A stretch of 64,000 bases of DNA from Persicaria tinctoria (taxonomy: Eukaryota > Streptophyta > Magnoliopsida > Caryophyllales > Polygonaceae): positions 35,055,467 through 35,119,466 of the forward strand of contig JBANSL010000004.1 in assembly GCA_037127255.1 (NCBI GenBank), in the 5' to 3' direction. Positions within the stretch are counted from its first letter, which is position 1. Each line of letters begins with the position of its first letter. The translations under genes were made by a program, and so were the position numbers. Of this stretch, positions 13,545 to 23,843 are shown one piece after another. The notes below the pieces were generated by a model. The model worked only from the letters and a program-made list of their open reading frames with translations. It was not told where the DNA came from and did no database searches.

Positions 13545-15449
13545 ATATAGATAGTTAGTAAAATTAAATCAAAAAGAGAATTAAAGGAAAAAGAAGAAAA
13601 AAATTAGAATTAAAGAAAATCAAAGAAAAATGGAAAAAAAAATGATTGGTCAAGTCTCCTAAAATTCCTCTAAGCTTGGCAAACATTCCTAAACTCTTAT
13701 AAATTAAGAGTTTATATAGATATAGATTGTTTTTTGGAAAAAACTATAAATTTATAATTTAGGCTAAGATCAATGTTTTGAATTAAGCCCACTAGGTAGT
13801 AAAAATAAATCAAAATGACAATTAAAGGAAAAAGAAGAAAAAAATTAGAATTAAAGAAAATCGAAGAAAAATGGCAAAAAAAAAATATTGGTCAAAACTC
13901 CTAAAATTTCTCTAAGCTTGACACATCATCCTAAACTCTTCTAAATTAAGAGTTTATATAGATAATTAGTAAAATTAAATCAAAAGAGAATTAAAGAAAA
14001 AAGAAAAAAAATAGAATTAAAGAAAATCAAAGAAAAATGGCAAAAAAAAAAAGATTGGTCAAGACTCCTAAAATTCCTCTAAGCTTGACACACCATCCTA
14101 AACTCTTCTAAATTAAGAGTTTATATAGATATAGATTTTTTTTAATAAAAAACTACTAAATTTATAATTTAGGCTAAGATCAATGTTTTGAATTAGGCCC
14201 AATAGTTAGTAAAATTAAATCAAAAAGAGAATTAAAGGAAAAAGAAGAAAAATCTTAGAATTGAAGAAAATCAAAGAAAAATGGCAAAAAAAAAATGATT
14301 GGTCAAGAATCCTAAAATTCCTTTAACCTTGACATATTCTCCAAAAACTCTTCGAAATTAAGAGTTTATATAGATATAGATAGTTAGTAAAATTAAATAA
14401 AAAAGAGAATTAAAGGAAAAAGAAGAAAAAATTAGAATTAAAGAAAATCAAAGAAATATGGAAAAAAAAATGATTGGTCAAGACTCCTAAAATTCCTCTA
14501 AATTAAGAGTTTATATAGATTGTTTTTTATAGAAAAAACTACTAAATTTATAATTTAGGCTAAGATCAATGTTTTGAATTAAACCCAATAGTTATTAAAA
14601 TTAAATCAAAAAGAGAATTAAAAAAAAAATAAGAAAAAAATTAGAATTAAAGAAAATCAAAGAAAAATGGCAAAAAAAAAAAAGATTGGTCAAGACTCCT
14701 AAAATTCCTCAAATCTTGACACATCATCCTAAACTCTTCTAAATTAAGAGTTTATATATATAGTTAGTAAAATTAAATAAAAAAGAGAATTAAAGGAAAA
14801 AGAAGAAAAAAAAATAGAATTAAAGAAAATCAAAGAAAAATGGCAAAAAAAAAAAAAGATTGGTCGAGACTCTTAAAATTCCTCTAATCTTGACACATCA
14901 TCCTAAACTCTTCTAAATTAAGAGTTTATATAGATATAGATAGTTAGTAAAATTAAATAAAAAATAGAATTAAAGGGAAAAGAAGAAAAAAATTTGAATT
15001 AAAGAAAATCAAAGAAAATGGAAAAAAAAAGATTGGTCAAGACTCCTAAAATTCCTCCAAGCTTGACTAATCATCCTAAACTCTTCTAAATTAAGAGTTT
15101 ATATAGATATAGATAATTAGTAAAATTAAATCAAAAAGAGAATCAAAGGAAAAAGAAGAAAAAAATTAGAATTAAAGAAAATCAAAGAAAAATGGCAAAA
15201 AAAAAAAAAAGATTGGTCAAGACTCCTAAAATTCCTCTAAGCTTGACACATCATCCTAAACTCTTTTAAATTAAGAGTTTATATAGATAGTTAGTAAAAT
15301 TAAATAAAAAAGAGAATTAAAGGAAAAAGAAGAAAAAAAAATTAGAATTAAAGAAAATCAAAGAAAAATGGCAAAAAAAAAAAAGATTGGTCAAGACTCT
15401 TAAAATTCCTCTAATCTTGACACATCATCCTAAACTCTTCTAAATTAAG

Positions 15450-15511
<62 letters not shown>

Positions 15512-15845
15512 TAGTAAAATTAAATAAAAAATAGAATTAAAGGGAAAAGAAGAAAAAATTTGAATTAAAAAAAATCAAAGAAAAATGGAAAAAAAAAGAT
15601 TGGTTAAGACTCCTAAAATTCCTCTAAGCTTGACTAATCATCCTAAACTCTTCTAAATTAAGAGTTTATATATATATAGATAATTGGTTAAATTAAATCA
15701 AAAAGAGAATTAAAGGAAAAAGAAGAAAAAAATTAGAATTAAAGAAAATCAAAGAAAAATGGCAAAAAAAAAAAGATTGGTCAAGACTCCTAAAATTACT
15801 CTAAGCTTGACACATCATCCTAAACTCTTCTAAATTAAGAGTTCA
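13545..15845. repeat. AT-rich satellite array 2
   Basis: Same satellite as 1-3828, about 13 units, again mixing short (about 175 bp) and long (about 240 bp, with TTTATAATTTAGGC) forms. It ends at AAGAGTTCA where the Helitron-like segment begins, and resumes at 16703. Confidence 0.95.
15454..15508. repeat. (TA)n microsatellite inside a satellite unit
   Basis: About 27 consecutive TA dinucleotides expand the GTTTATATAG segment of one unit. Pure TA tracts of this length are prone to slippage and cruciform extrusion. Confidence 0.95.
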
Positions 15846-16702
15846 CTAGCATAGTACCCGTGCGTAACACACGAGATTTGTAAAATATATTATATTATTT
15901 AAAAGATACTATCATAATTTATTTACATTATATATGAGATATATTATAATATTATAATGATATGAAAATGATGTAGACAAGTAATGTTAATTTGGAAAAA
16001 ATAACGATTACATTATATTAGTATATAATATATGGCAAAACGTCAATATCTACATTTCTAGATAGACACAGTTGCATGCACTAATGTAGAGAATGTTTCA
16101 AATTTTTTGTTTCGCCTTCTAATTTTTTTAGTAACTTGATTGTTACTTTGAACATTAAAAAATATTTGTTATCATAATAAGCTAAAAGGTAGAACCGAAT
16201 ATTTTGTTAGGTGGATTACACATTCGACAAATGCTAGTTGAGCCCAATATATTAAGATCTATGTACTAATAGTTTTACCGGATGGATATTTATACAATTA
16301 CGTTTTATAACTTAATCAATTTAAGTGAGTCTTGTAATATGCCTTACACACACGTGCTTTCTTAATAATAAAAAATTATAAATTTGGATCAAATGTCGAT
16401 CGATTTATATTATACTATTTTAAATTCTAATGTGGTGAAAACACATCAGAATGTAAGAGACTCTAGTCTTAATATACTTTCATCGTACTTATAATTAATT
16501 CTCAAAAATTGGAAAATGTTAAGCTTAAAATACTAATTAATTTGAATAAAAATTGGTTCTTAGTGTTATATGCATTATTGTTATAGAAAATCGCTCAAAA
16601 AAAAATATTTATTCGAAATTAAACAAATATTTTATATCGAAATCATTAATAGAAAAAGTCTTTCCGGAAAAAAAAAAGTCTTGCCGGTAAAATAAAAAAT
16701 GA
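15846..16702 (-). mobile_element. Probable non-autonomous Helitron inserted in satellite
   Basis: On the minus strand the segment ends in a short hairpin (CTCGTGT / GCACGGG, loop GTTAC, two G-T pairs), then TACTATG and CTAG, followed by host T. That is the plant Helitron 3' end layout, and the CCCGTGCG-type hairpin is common in plant Helitrons. The proposed 5' end is TC at 16702 (TCATTTTTTATTTTACC) after host A. Both flanks are satellite. The 857-bp interior is AT-rich with no RepHel coding. The 3' end is well supported; the 5' end is inferred from where satellite resumes. Confidence 0.5.
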
Positions 16703-17070
16703 TGTGAGTTTATATAGATAAATTAAAGAGAGAATTAAAGGAAAAAGAAGAAAAAAATTAGAATTAAAGAAAATCAAAGAAAAATTGCAAAAAAAAAAAA
16801 AAAGATTGGCCAAGACTCCTAAAATTCCTCTAAGCTTGACACATCATCCTAAACTCTTCTAAGTTAAGAGTTTATATAGATAGTTAGTAAAATTAAATTA
16901 AAAAGAGAATTAAAGGAAAAAGAAGAAAAAAAAAATTAGAATTAAAGAAAATCAGAGAAAAATGGCAAAAAATAAAATAAAAAATTAGTCAAGACTCCTA
17001 AAATTCCTCTAAGTTTGACACTTCATCCTAAACTCTTCTAAATTAAGAGTTTATATAGATAGATTGTATT
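16703..17070. repeat. AT-rich satellite array 3 (about two units)
   Basis: Continuation of the satellite after the Helitron-like segment, starting at GAGTTTATATAGAT and ending near ATATAGATAGATTG, where non-satellite DNA begins. Confidence 0.9.
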
Positions 17071-17915
17071 ATTAAAACTATAAACAAATTCATTCCATTT
17101 GTTTAACTGAGAAGGTTTGGCAGTATTTTTTCGCGCAAAATATTTGGGATGTTTATTTGGCGGTAGTTTTTCCGCCTAAAAGTTTAGTGAAAATTTGGAA
17201 GTCACAAACCCTAAATCTCTCTTTCATTATTCACCAATTTCTCCAGATCTCAGAGCCCCGTCTTTCCTCTCTCTTCTTTTGGTTTCTCCCTCTTGCTCAA
17301 CCTTTGTCCATCTCTCTTTCATTCTTCACCCTATTTCTCTAGATTTGAGGGCTCCCTCGCTCCCTAGATGAAGGGATTGTTTAGTGCCTCACTCGACGAA
17401 GAGCTCGCTCAGTCGCTCACTCGACGAAGGGCTCGCTAGATGAGACTCGAAGAGGATGGTGTAGGCGAGGCAACCACTCGAACGAATAGGAACAAGAGCG
17501 AAAGTAAGTACTCATCCTTACTCTCTGCTGCTACTTCATTGTTGGGTAAGAGCGATAGTCCTCTTTCCTCCATGCTCCGATTTTGTTGGTGCAATTTCAC
17601 TCTTTTGTTTGAAATTGATTTAGGGTTTAACCCACACCGCGACCTTTGAAGATAAGCCAGTCTCTTAGGCATATTGAAGGGTTTGGGTTTGAATTAATAC
17701 TCTCAGGCGGATCGGGTGAAATCGAAGGCCAGTTAGTTTTTCCTTGTTTTTTTTCTGATTAAGTTCTGAAATTTTCGCTCTAGTTAGCGTATTTTGTTTC
17801 TTCTTATGGGCATTTGACTCTCTTGATTTTCAGTCGAGTTCTGCCTATTTCGTTTGTCAAATTGATTATGAATATTGGTGTTTGTAATGATCCTTTTTTT
17901 GTTTCTCGATGGCAG

Positions 17916-17969
17916 TTGGCTTCAAGGACAGAAGAGTATCGCCAACTGCTTCGTCTTCCGACTGAATTA
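17916..17969 (+). pseudogene. Exon fragment of a VAD1-like GRAM-domain protein
   Basis: The 54-bp frame reads LASRTEEYRQLLRLPTEL, flanked by an acceptor (GATGGCAG) and a donor (GTAAGT). The (S/T)EEYRQLFRLP core is the start of the GRAM domain in plant VAD1/VASt family proteins, which are membrane-associated, sterol-binding-related proteins linked to cell death and immunity. The next conserved segment of the domain is not found in the following 2.6 kb, so this is an orphan exon. Identification is from memory of the family motif. Confidence 0.55.
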
Positions 17970-19735
17970 GTAAGTAGATGCTTCTGATCTATTCATTCAC
18001 TCTTTCATTGATTTTGATTTGGATATCGCTATTGTTGAGGTGTTGAGTTCAATCTTCGAATGTCCTTGATTCTTAGGAGTCTTTGTCTATTTGATCGCAT
18101 TTTAAAGATGGATTTTAATTAGTTGTTAATTGGGACAAATTAGCTTATTTATGCTATTTGTCAGGTTTGAGTTGCTGTTTTTTGAATTGGTTATTAGCGA
18201 ACTTGTGATTCAATTTCGTTTGTTTTAGATAGGGTTTTCTCTTATCTGCGTGTTAATTGCAATGTCTCTTGCACTCTGAAAATTTGATCTGGGACACATC
18301 CATTTTTTTTAATTAAATTTAATGGCAGATTAAATAACTTGGATGAAATAACTTGTCTTTTGTTGTTATATATCAATCCCTCCCCACCCCCGATTATTGT
18401 AATCTTTCTAGTTTTTCTGCCTTCTCCCTTGGAGATTAGAGAATGAATTTAATGCTTATTATTTTAGCAAATACGAGCAATTGATTTTACAAGTAATGCA
18501 TAAATAGCTTGGAGTAAATAGCTTTTCTTTTGTTGTTATATTTCAATCTTACTTGCATTTAATTTGTAAATGTTATTCTCACCACCGCATGAAAATTATA
18601 GGTAACAAGTGTCCCTTGTGCTTGACCATTCTGTGTTATTAGGTTTTATGCTTTTTATCTTAGGTAACTTAGGTGCAAATTTATTAGGTTTTATGCAAAT
18701 TATAGGTAACTTAGGTGCAAATTTATTAGGTTTTATGCTTTTTATCTTTCTTTTACTTTAATTCAATATGGTATAATTAGAGATCATGTGTTTTCCTCCT
18801 TATTTTCTATGCTGAAAAGAAATGTAAATGAAAGAAATAATCCTTATAGGTGCTAGCTTTTAAGCAACTTTTCCTCTACCTTATCACTCTGTCCTCCATT
18901 CCTCTTAAATAAAAATAAAAATCTATGACCTCCATTGTCGTACCCAGCAATACCATCAAACCTCCATCACCTTACCCGTCTACCTTATCCGAACCTAAAA
19001 AGCATTGATAAGAAATGTGGATAACATAAGAACACTTCTTGGATTGCCCTTTTATATTTTCTTATATATCTTGTTGAGCTGATTCTTGCACTGGAGTTCA
19101 ATAAAAAGTGTCTTTGAAAGGATTCTTATTTAGTTTCTATTATCCTAAATACAAGTTCATTCTAATGCTCTATATCATCTTTTCTCATAATATTCTTGCT
19201 CTAGTTTAACTTCGATAATTTCCATAATCATGTGTTTCCTTTTCTGTTCTTGTTTTCCCGTCGCAAAAATTGAATCCAATGTACAACCAGTGTGAATGAT
19301 GATGTAGTTCTATGTGTGCAACAACCCTTTGTTCCATTCACCTTTATCTTCTATCTAGCCACCAACACTAATTCAGGTCTCCAAACTCTTTTCACCAGCA
19401 TGCGATGTTGATTTGTAACAAGAAATGAGCCTTCTTTTCATGATATTTTATTTTCATGGACTTGTTAAGGACCATATTCATGCCTAGATTGATTGGGTAC
19501 CAGCAGCTTGTAAAGGAGAGAAATACTATCAGTTTTCTTTTAGTGTCACATATACATTATTTCTTGCATTGATGCAAATTATTGCTCTGTGTATTTTGTA
19601 CACCAAGCAATATAAGAGATTTCATTCAGACCAAGATGTTATATCATGATTCTTTTTCGGCCTTACAGTATAAATGTTTTGATTTTGGATTAATTTTTGT
19701 TGCATTTGCCTTGGTTACTTAGCAATTCAATCATT

Positions 19736-20159
19736 ATTGTTCTTTATGCCATTGATCAATAAATCAAGTCGTGTTTTGGGGATTGCAATGTGTTGTTGCA
19801 TATTTGACTATTCTATTTATTTTAGCTAACCTTTTTCATGTAAATACTATTAGCACAATACTTTTCTGTTTACTTCATAGGTTGTGGAAGGTGATTCAAC
19901 TTGAAGATGTGTGCTAATCTGCTAGAGTTACAATGAGAGTTAAACAAAGGTAACCACTTTTAGTGATACAACCCTTGTTCTTTATGCTTTTGATCAATAA
20001 ATCAAGTCATGTTGTGGGCATTGCAATTTTGTTGTTGCAAAATCTTCTTTTATGTTTGTTTTAGCCAATCATTTTTTACTAAATTCATAGGTTGTGGAAG
20101 GTGATTTCACTTGATGATGTGTGCTAGTCTTCTAGAGTTAAAAATATAGTTAAAGAAAG
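19736..20159 (+). repeat. Tandem duplication with two exon-like modules
   Basis: The segment TGATCAATAAATCAAGTC...GTTGTGGAAGGTGATT occurs twice. The most similar parts are 19881-19949 and 20091-20159, both preceded by a TTCATAG acceptor-like sequence and followed by GTAAC/GTACT donor-like sequence. All three frames contain stops or are very short, so the modules are not convincingly coding. They may be duplicated non-coding exons. Confidence 0.5.
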
Positions 20160-20597
20160 GTACTTTTTCACACTTTATTTCTTATCGATATAAGTTTTAT
20201 TTAACTCTTGTGATTGATTTTTGCCATTGTGTACGTTTATTTAATCCATCTTCATGAATTCAAGCAGTTCATTATATGTGCTTGTGTAAGTTCTTTACCT
20301 TACTGGTCATATCCATTAGTTTTTGCCATTATACTCTTTGATTTTTTATTATTTTACATGTGATTACATATGATAACTATCTCATATTAGCTAATAGAAA
20401 TAGCATAAGGCAACTTATATTTTATGAATTTATGAAATTTGAATTTTCTGAAACTGAGGCATAGTACGTGCTACGTACAAAAGTTGAGGCGCACACAACT
20501 ATATTTGTGAGATGTGAATTTCTAAAATCTGATTTTTCTGAAATCCGATTTAATTGAAACATGTTAGATTTTTTGAACTATGAATGGCTAAGGGGTT

Positions 20598-21668
20598 TCA
20601 TATGGCGATGTTCAACCCCACAAGAAATTGGCGACGAAGGGCGCGATTGGTGACGTACACGTTAGCTTGGTGAGACACTCTTTCAATCTCATCACGGAAC
20701 TCCATGGGTGTCCTCGTTCCTTGGTGAAGAGTGGCTAACTTCAACCTCATAGACTCCACATACTCCTCGGGGACATGCCTTCGATGTAAAATGTAGCGTA
20801 GTTGAGGCCATGTCTCCACCGGTTGTTTGCCCTGAAGCCTTCTCATGTCCCGAGTTCGGAACCACCATGAACGGGCTATACCTGTAAGGTGAAGAGAAAC
20901 TACCTCAAGCTTTTCCGTCTCTTCATAACGGAGGTGGTCGAGGACGTAGTCCGTGCGGGTCTCCCAAAGCGAGTAGGCCTCTGGATCGTTGGCGTCGTCA
21001 AAAGTCTCCAACTTTACTTTAACGTCTCGGCCTTGGGTTGCTCCATTGTGTCGGTGTGGATTAGGATGGCCAAAGTTGGGAGTCGGGAAGTCCTCCGGAA
21101 AGGCATAATACTCTTGGAACGGGTCCTCCAATAAGGCTATCTCATCCTCCGCATTTCGTTGTTCCTCCTAATCATCGAAGACTGGTGTAGTAAGGAGAGG
21201 AGGGTCATTCAGAAGTTGATATGAAGCTCGCTAAGGTGGGGGTTTAGAAGCCTCTCACTGGTTGTTTGGAGCCGCAAAAGATCCTAGTTCGTCCTCGAAC
21301 TCGCCCGGAAAAGGGTTAGGACGTGGGCCTCTAGGTTTGAAGTTGGATGAGTCATTGAGGGGGGTTTTCTCTTCTCTTCAGGGAGTAGAAGAATATGACG
21401 ACTTAGTCACTTGAGCCTCCCGAATCTTTTCATCCATTTGCGCTCGTAAGTTCATAACGAGCTTATCATTCTCGGTCATCACAAGTTTTTGTAACCGAGT
21501 CTCAAGGGCGATTGCCTCATTGTGAGGATCCTCCTTGATGGAAGTTATGGCTTTCATCAAATCGGCATTTGTCGGGGTGTGTGGGGTGTTTGAATCATCA
21601 CCCACGATCATAGAAAACGCAAAAGCCAAGCATGAGTAGTCTGAACAACAATGGTAGGAAACAAGCAA
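20598..21668 (-). pseudogene. H gag pseudogene (retrotransposon gag domain)
   Basis: The best part is 177 codons at 21131-20598. It contains the core of the retrotransposon gag domain: a VKLETFDDANDPEAYSLWE segment, IARSWWFRTRDM and YVESMRLKLATLHQGTRTPM, as in chromoviral Ty3/gypsy capsids. An upstream piece at 21668-21378 encodes a charged region and is joined through in-frame stops between 21378 and 21131. The C-terminal capsid, zinc knuckle and pol are missing beyond 20598. The product would package element RNA; this copy is non-functional. Confidence 0.85.
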
Positions 21669-22612
21669 TACAATCCTTTGATTCTATGAGTGAGTCATGT
21701 GTTGAAAACTCAATAAAACAAGGCACTAACCCAAATTATCCTCCTTGGACACATAGCTTTGCAATGATGAATGTAGCAAGATATCAAAACAAAATGCAAC
21801 ATAAAGCCTAACAAGAGTAAGCAAGGAGATGCAATCGATGACAATCGGCTAGAATGTGAAATTGCAAAGAACAATAGAATGCAATAAGTACTACATGTGA
21901 AGCTCCAAAAATCAGCAACTAATAAACAAAAACAGTGAGCAATCACAAGGGTTAAGAAGTGCACACACTCCGTTGACTTTTATCTGACGGCTGCAACACG
22001 GTTCGGAGAGAAATGGGTGTGACCAAGACCCCGTTGTCGACATGACACAAAATCACACAAACAAGGGTTATTTTTGATGCTTAAAACCTAATAGATCATC
22101 AATGACGTAGCGAAGGATGCAATAGATGCAAGATGACAATGAAGCGATGGAAATGAGTTACTAACTCAACCAAGCAAGAATGCTGAATTATTATTATTTT
22201 GTATTTGAAATTGACTTTTCTGATTTTTTTTAAGAATGTCGAACATCTTCTTGGACTGCAGTAGGTTCGACAATAGTAGCCAACAAAAATAAAAATATAA
22301 AATGCTACGATGATCTAAAAGGAAGCGAAATTAACAATTTAGGGAAAAAGCTAATCAAATTGGAGAAGTAGGGTTCTTTTGTGGTGTAAGATCATCAATA
22401 GACAATCATCCAAGAACTCAATCATAGACATGATGTATAGCAAAATAAAAGAAATGAAACTTGCAACTAAGAACTCAACATCTTCAAACTTATAGATCCA
22501 AGTAAGGAATCACTCAAATAAGTGCCAATTTTAGTCTTTAGGGAGAAAATTTCATATTGGACGAAAAGTCACTCAATATCATAATCAAGAACTTACAGAA
22601 CATTCATTACCC
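21669..22612 (-). other. H leader between primer site and gag
   Basis: About 940 bases of AT-rich sequence between the primer site and the first recognisable gag codons. Small open frames (for example 21710-21964 minus) show no family motif. Nothing else seen. Confidence 0.5.
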
Positions 22613-22614
22613 GA

Positions 22615-22626
22615 AACCGAATACCA
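22615..22626 (-). other. H primer binding site, degenerate iMet type
   Basis: The minus strand reads TGGTATTCGGTT two bases after CATCA. The first six bases match the iMet-tRNA primer site (TGGTATCAGAGC) and the rest has drifted. Confidence 0.5.
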
Positions 22627-22628
22627 GT

Positions 22629-23235
22629 TGATGTGTTGCAATTCCTGAACACAAGTGTTAGCCCGATCTTGAAATTATCGTTCTTTAAGGACTTGATTTT
22701 CGGGGCTGTTTTGAATGACTTAGGGATGATTCTTGGATGATTCCTTTTCCTATGTTGTAGAACACTGAGAGAGCCTTCAAATGACTCATGGATGGCCAAG
22801 GGAACTGATTTGAATAGGGGGAAGTATCGGCCTTGTTTAGAGCTGTGTAGATTCGAACAAAGGAAGAAATTGAGGCAATAAGTGTTTGGTTGAAGGTGAA
22901 GACACTTAGCCAAGTGCTTCACTCAATACAACTTAATTTTTCCAATACAAAATGAGCTTATATATAGTACATACTCTGGCCTCATGTAGTAAAAGAGGGA
23001 CTCTTTCACTTCTTAACCCCCTCCTTAAAGACTCAATTTAAAACTAGGCTTAATGACTAGCCTCTTCCATCAACCCTCCTTGAAAACATGCCTCAAATGA
23101 ACAAAATATCTAAGAGAGATACTTTGTCTCCATTTATGCTTGAATGGCCTTTAAATGATCATTTGTGCTTGTTGTTTTGGACTTGAAGCCATGTAACCCA
23201 TGTAGGTCTAAGCCCAACCTATGAAGTAGAAATAA
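22629..23235 (-). repeat. H LTR (start approximate)
   Basis: Lies between the pol tail and the primer site and ends CACATCA, as in element F. It has a TATA-like ACTATATATAAGC on the minus strand (about 22957-22970) followed by an R-like region. No second copy is in the window, so the upstream boundary is a guess within about 30 bp. Confidence 0.55.
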
Positions 23236-23353
23236 TTCGAACAAGAAGGGATATGAGTTGCATCATGGATCATCTTGGCCCGTGCTCTAGTAATCGGGCC
23301 ATCAAATGGCACCCTCGTCTTGTCCTCATAGTCGTCCAGAGTCATGGGACCTT
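23236..23353 (-). pseudogene. H pol C-terminal tail
   Basis: The minus frame contains DDYEDKTRVPFDGPITRARA, matching the GPITRARAK-type segment at the end of many Ty3/gypsy polyproteins, after integrase. Everything upstream is cut off at 23353/23354 by LTR fragment D0. Confidence 0.6.
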
Positions 23354-23838
23354 TGGTGTTATCATAATAGCAATAGGTTATAGCAATTTGATGACAAAGT
23401 AAACCAAATAGGATAATGATTGTAAAGTATTGACAACAAGATAGAAAAACATTTCACTTGTAATTCTCGATAATGGTTGTGGTTCAAGGTCCTAGGATTG
23501 ATTCAATAGTATTTATGGAGCATATGTCGACTTGACTAAGGTTGTTTGATCCGCAAAGATGCAATCTTCTTATTCAATATCACTATAAAACAACATTAAC
23601 AACTCAGGTTCTAAAGACCAATTGACATATCGATTCAATGCAAATAGAAGACAAAGGAGCAACCCTCTCGACCCTATAAACACCTACTCGACATAGATCA
23701 ATCGATATCATCCACTACAAAGGCATAGAAACATCACTAAATCAATGACTTCATTCGCTATCTAGAAAGCAACAATAGATTCATAGTATAGATATTATTC
23801 CTAACATGGTGATCAATCATAGAAAGAAACAAAAATTC
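23354..23838 (-). repeat. D0: partial LTR of the D family, right part
   Basis: Aligns by eye with the R/U5-like half of the D1 and D2 LTRs, sharing CCTAACATGGTGATCAATCAT, a TCATCCACTACAAAG-type block and TTATTCAATATCACTA. It is separated from its other piece (39393-39574) by insertion of element E. Confidence 0.7.
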
Positions 23839-23843
23839 ATATC
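23839..23843. repeat. Target site duplication of E (ATATC), left copy
   Basis: ATATC directly precedes the TGTTG start of the E 5' LTR and recurs at 39393-39397 right after the E 3' LTR end ACAACA. It confirms E plus its nested cargo as one insertion. Confidence 0.9.

Larger units (their letters stand above)
17071..20597 (+). pseudogene. Gene-like, intron-rich segment with a GRAM-type exon, 3' part missing
   Basis: A pyrimidine-rich, leader-like stretch (17200-17345) is followed by exon- and intron-like sequence: possible donors (AAG|GTAAG-like near 17505), T-rich intron-like runs and one recognisable coding exon (17916-17969). No continuation of that protein was found downstream; 18000-20590 is intron-like T-rich DNA with local duplications. 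The segment ends abruptly against the gag remnant of H at 20598. It may be a gene truncated by transposon insertion or gene pieces captured by a transposon. No terminal repeats were found to decide. Confidence 0.4.
20598..23353 (-). mobile_element. H: Ty3/gypsy remnant in permuted order (pol tail - LTR - gag)
   Basis: On the minus strand the order is a polyprotein tail (23353-23240), an LTR with TATA box, an iMet-type primer site, a leader and a gag pseudogene that stops at 20598. A single element would have gag before pol. This arrangement fits two tandem copies sharing one LTR, each cut at its outer side. It is bounded left by the gene-like segment and right by LTR fragment D0. Confidence 0.65.

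Noticed and set aside
20461..20480. GTACGT-GCT-ACGTAC inverted repeat as a possible Helitron 3' hairpin
   Set aside because: No CTRR terminus follows within 15 bases and no matching start was found, so it does not define an element.
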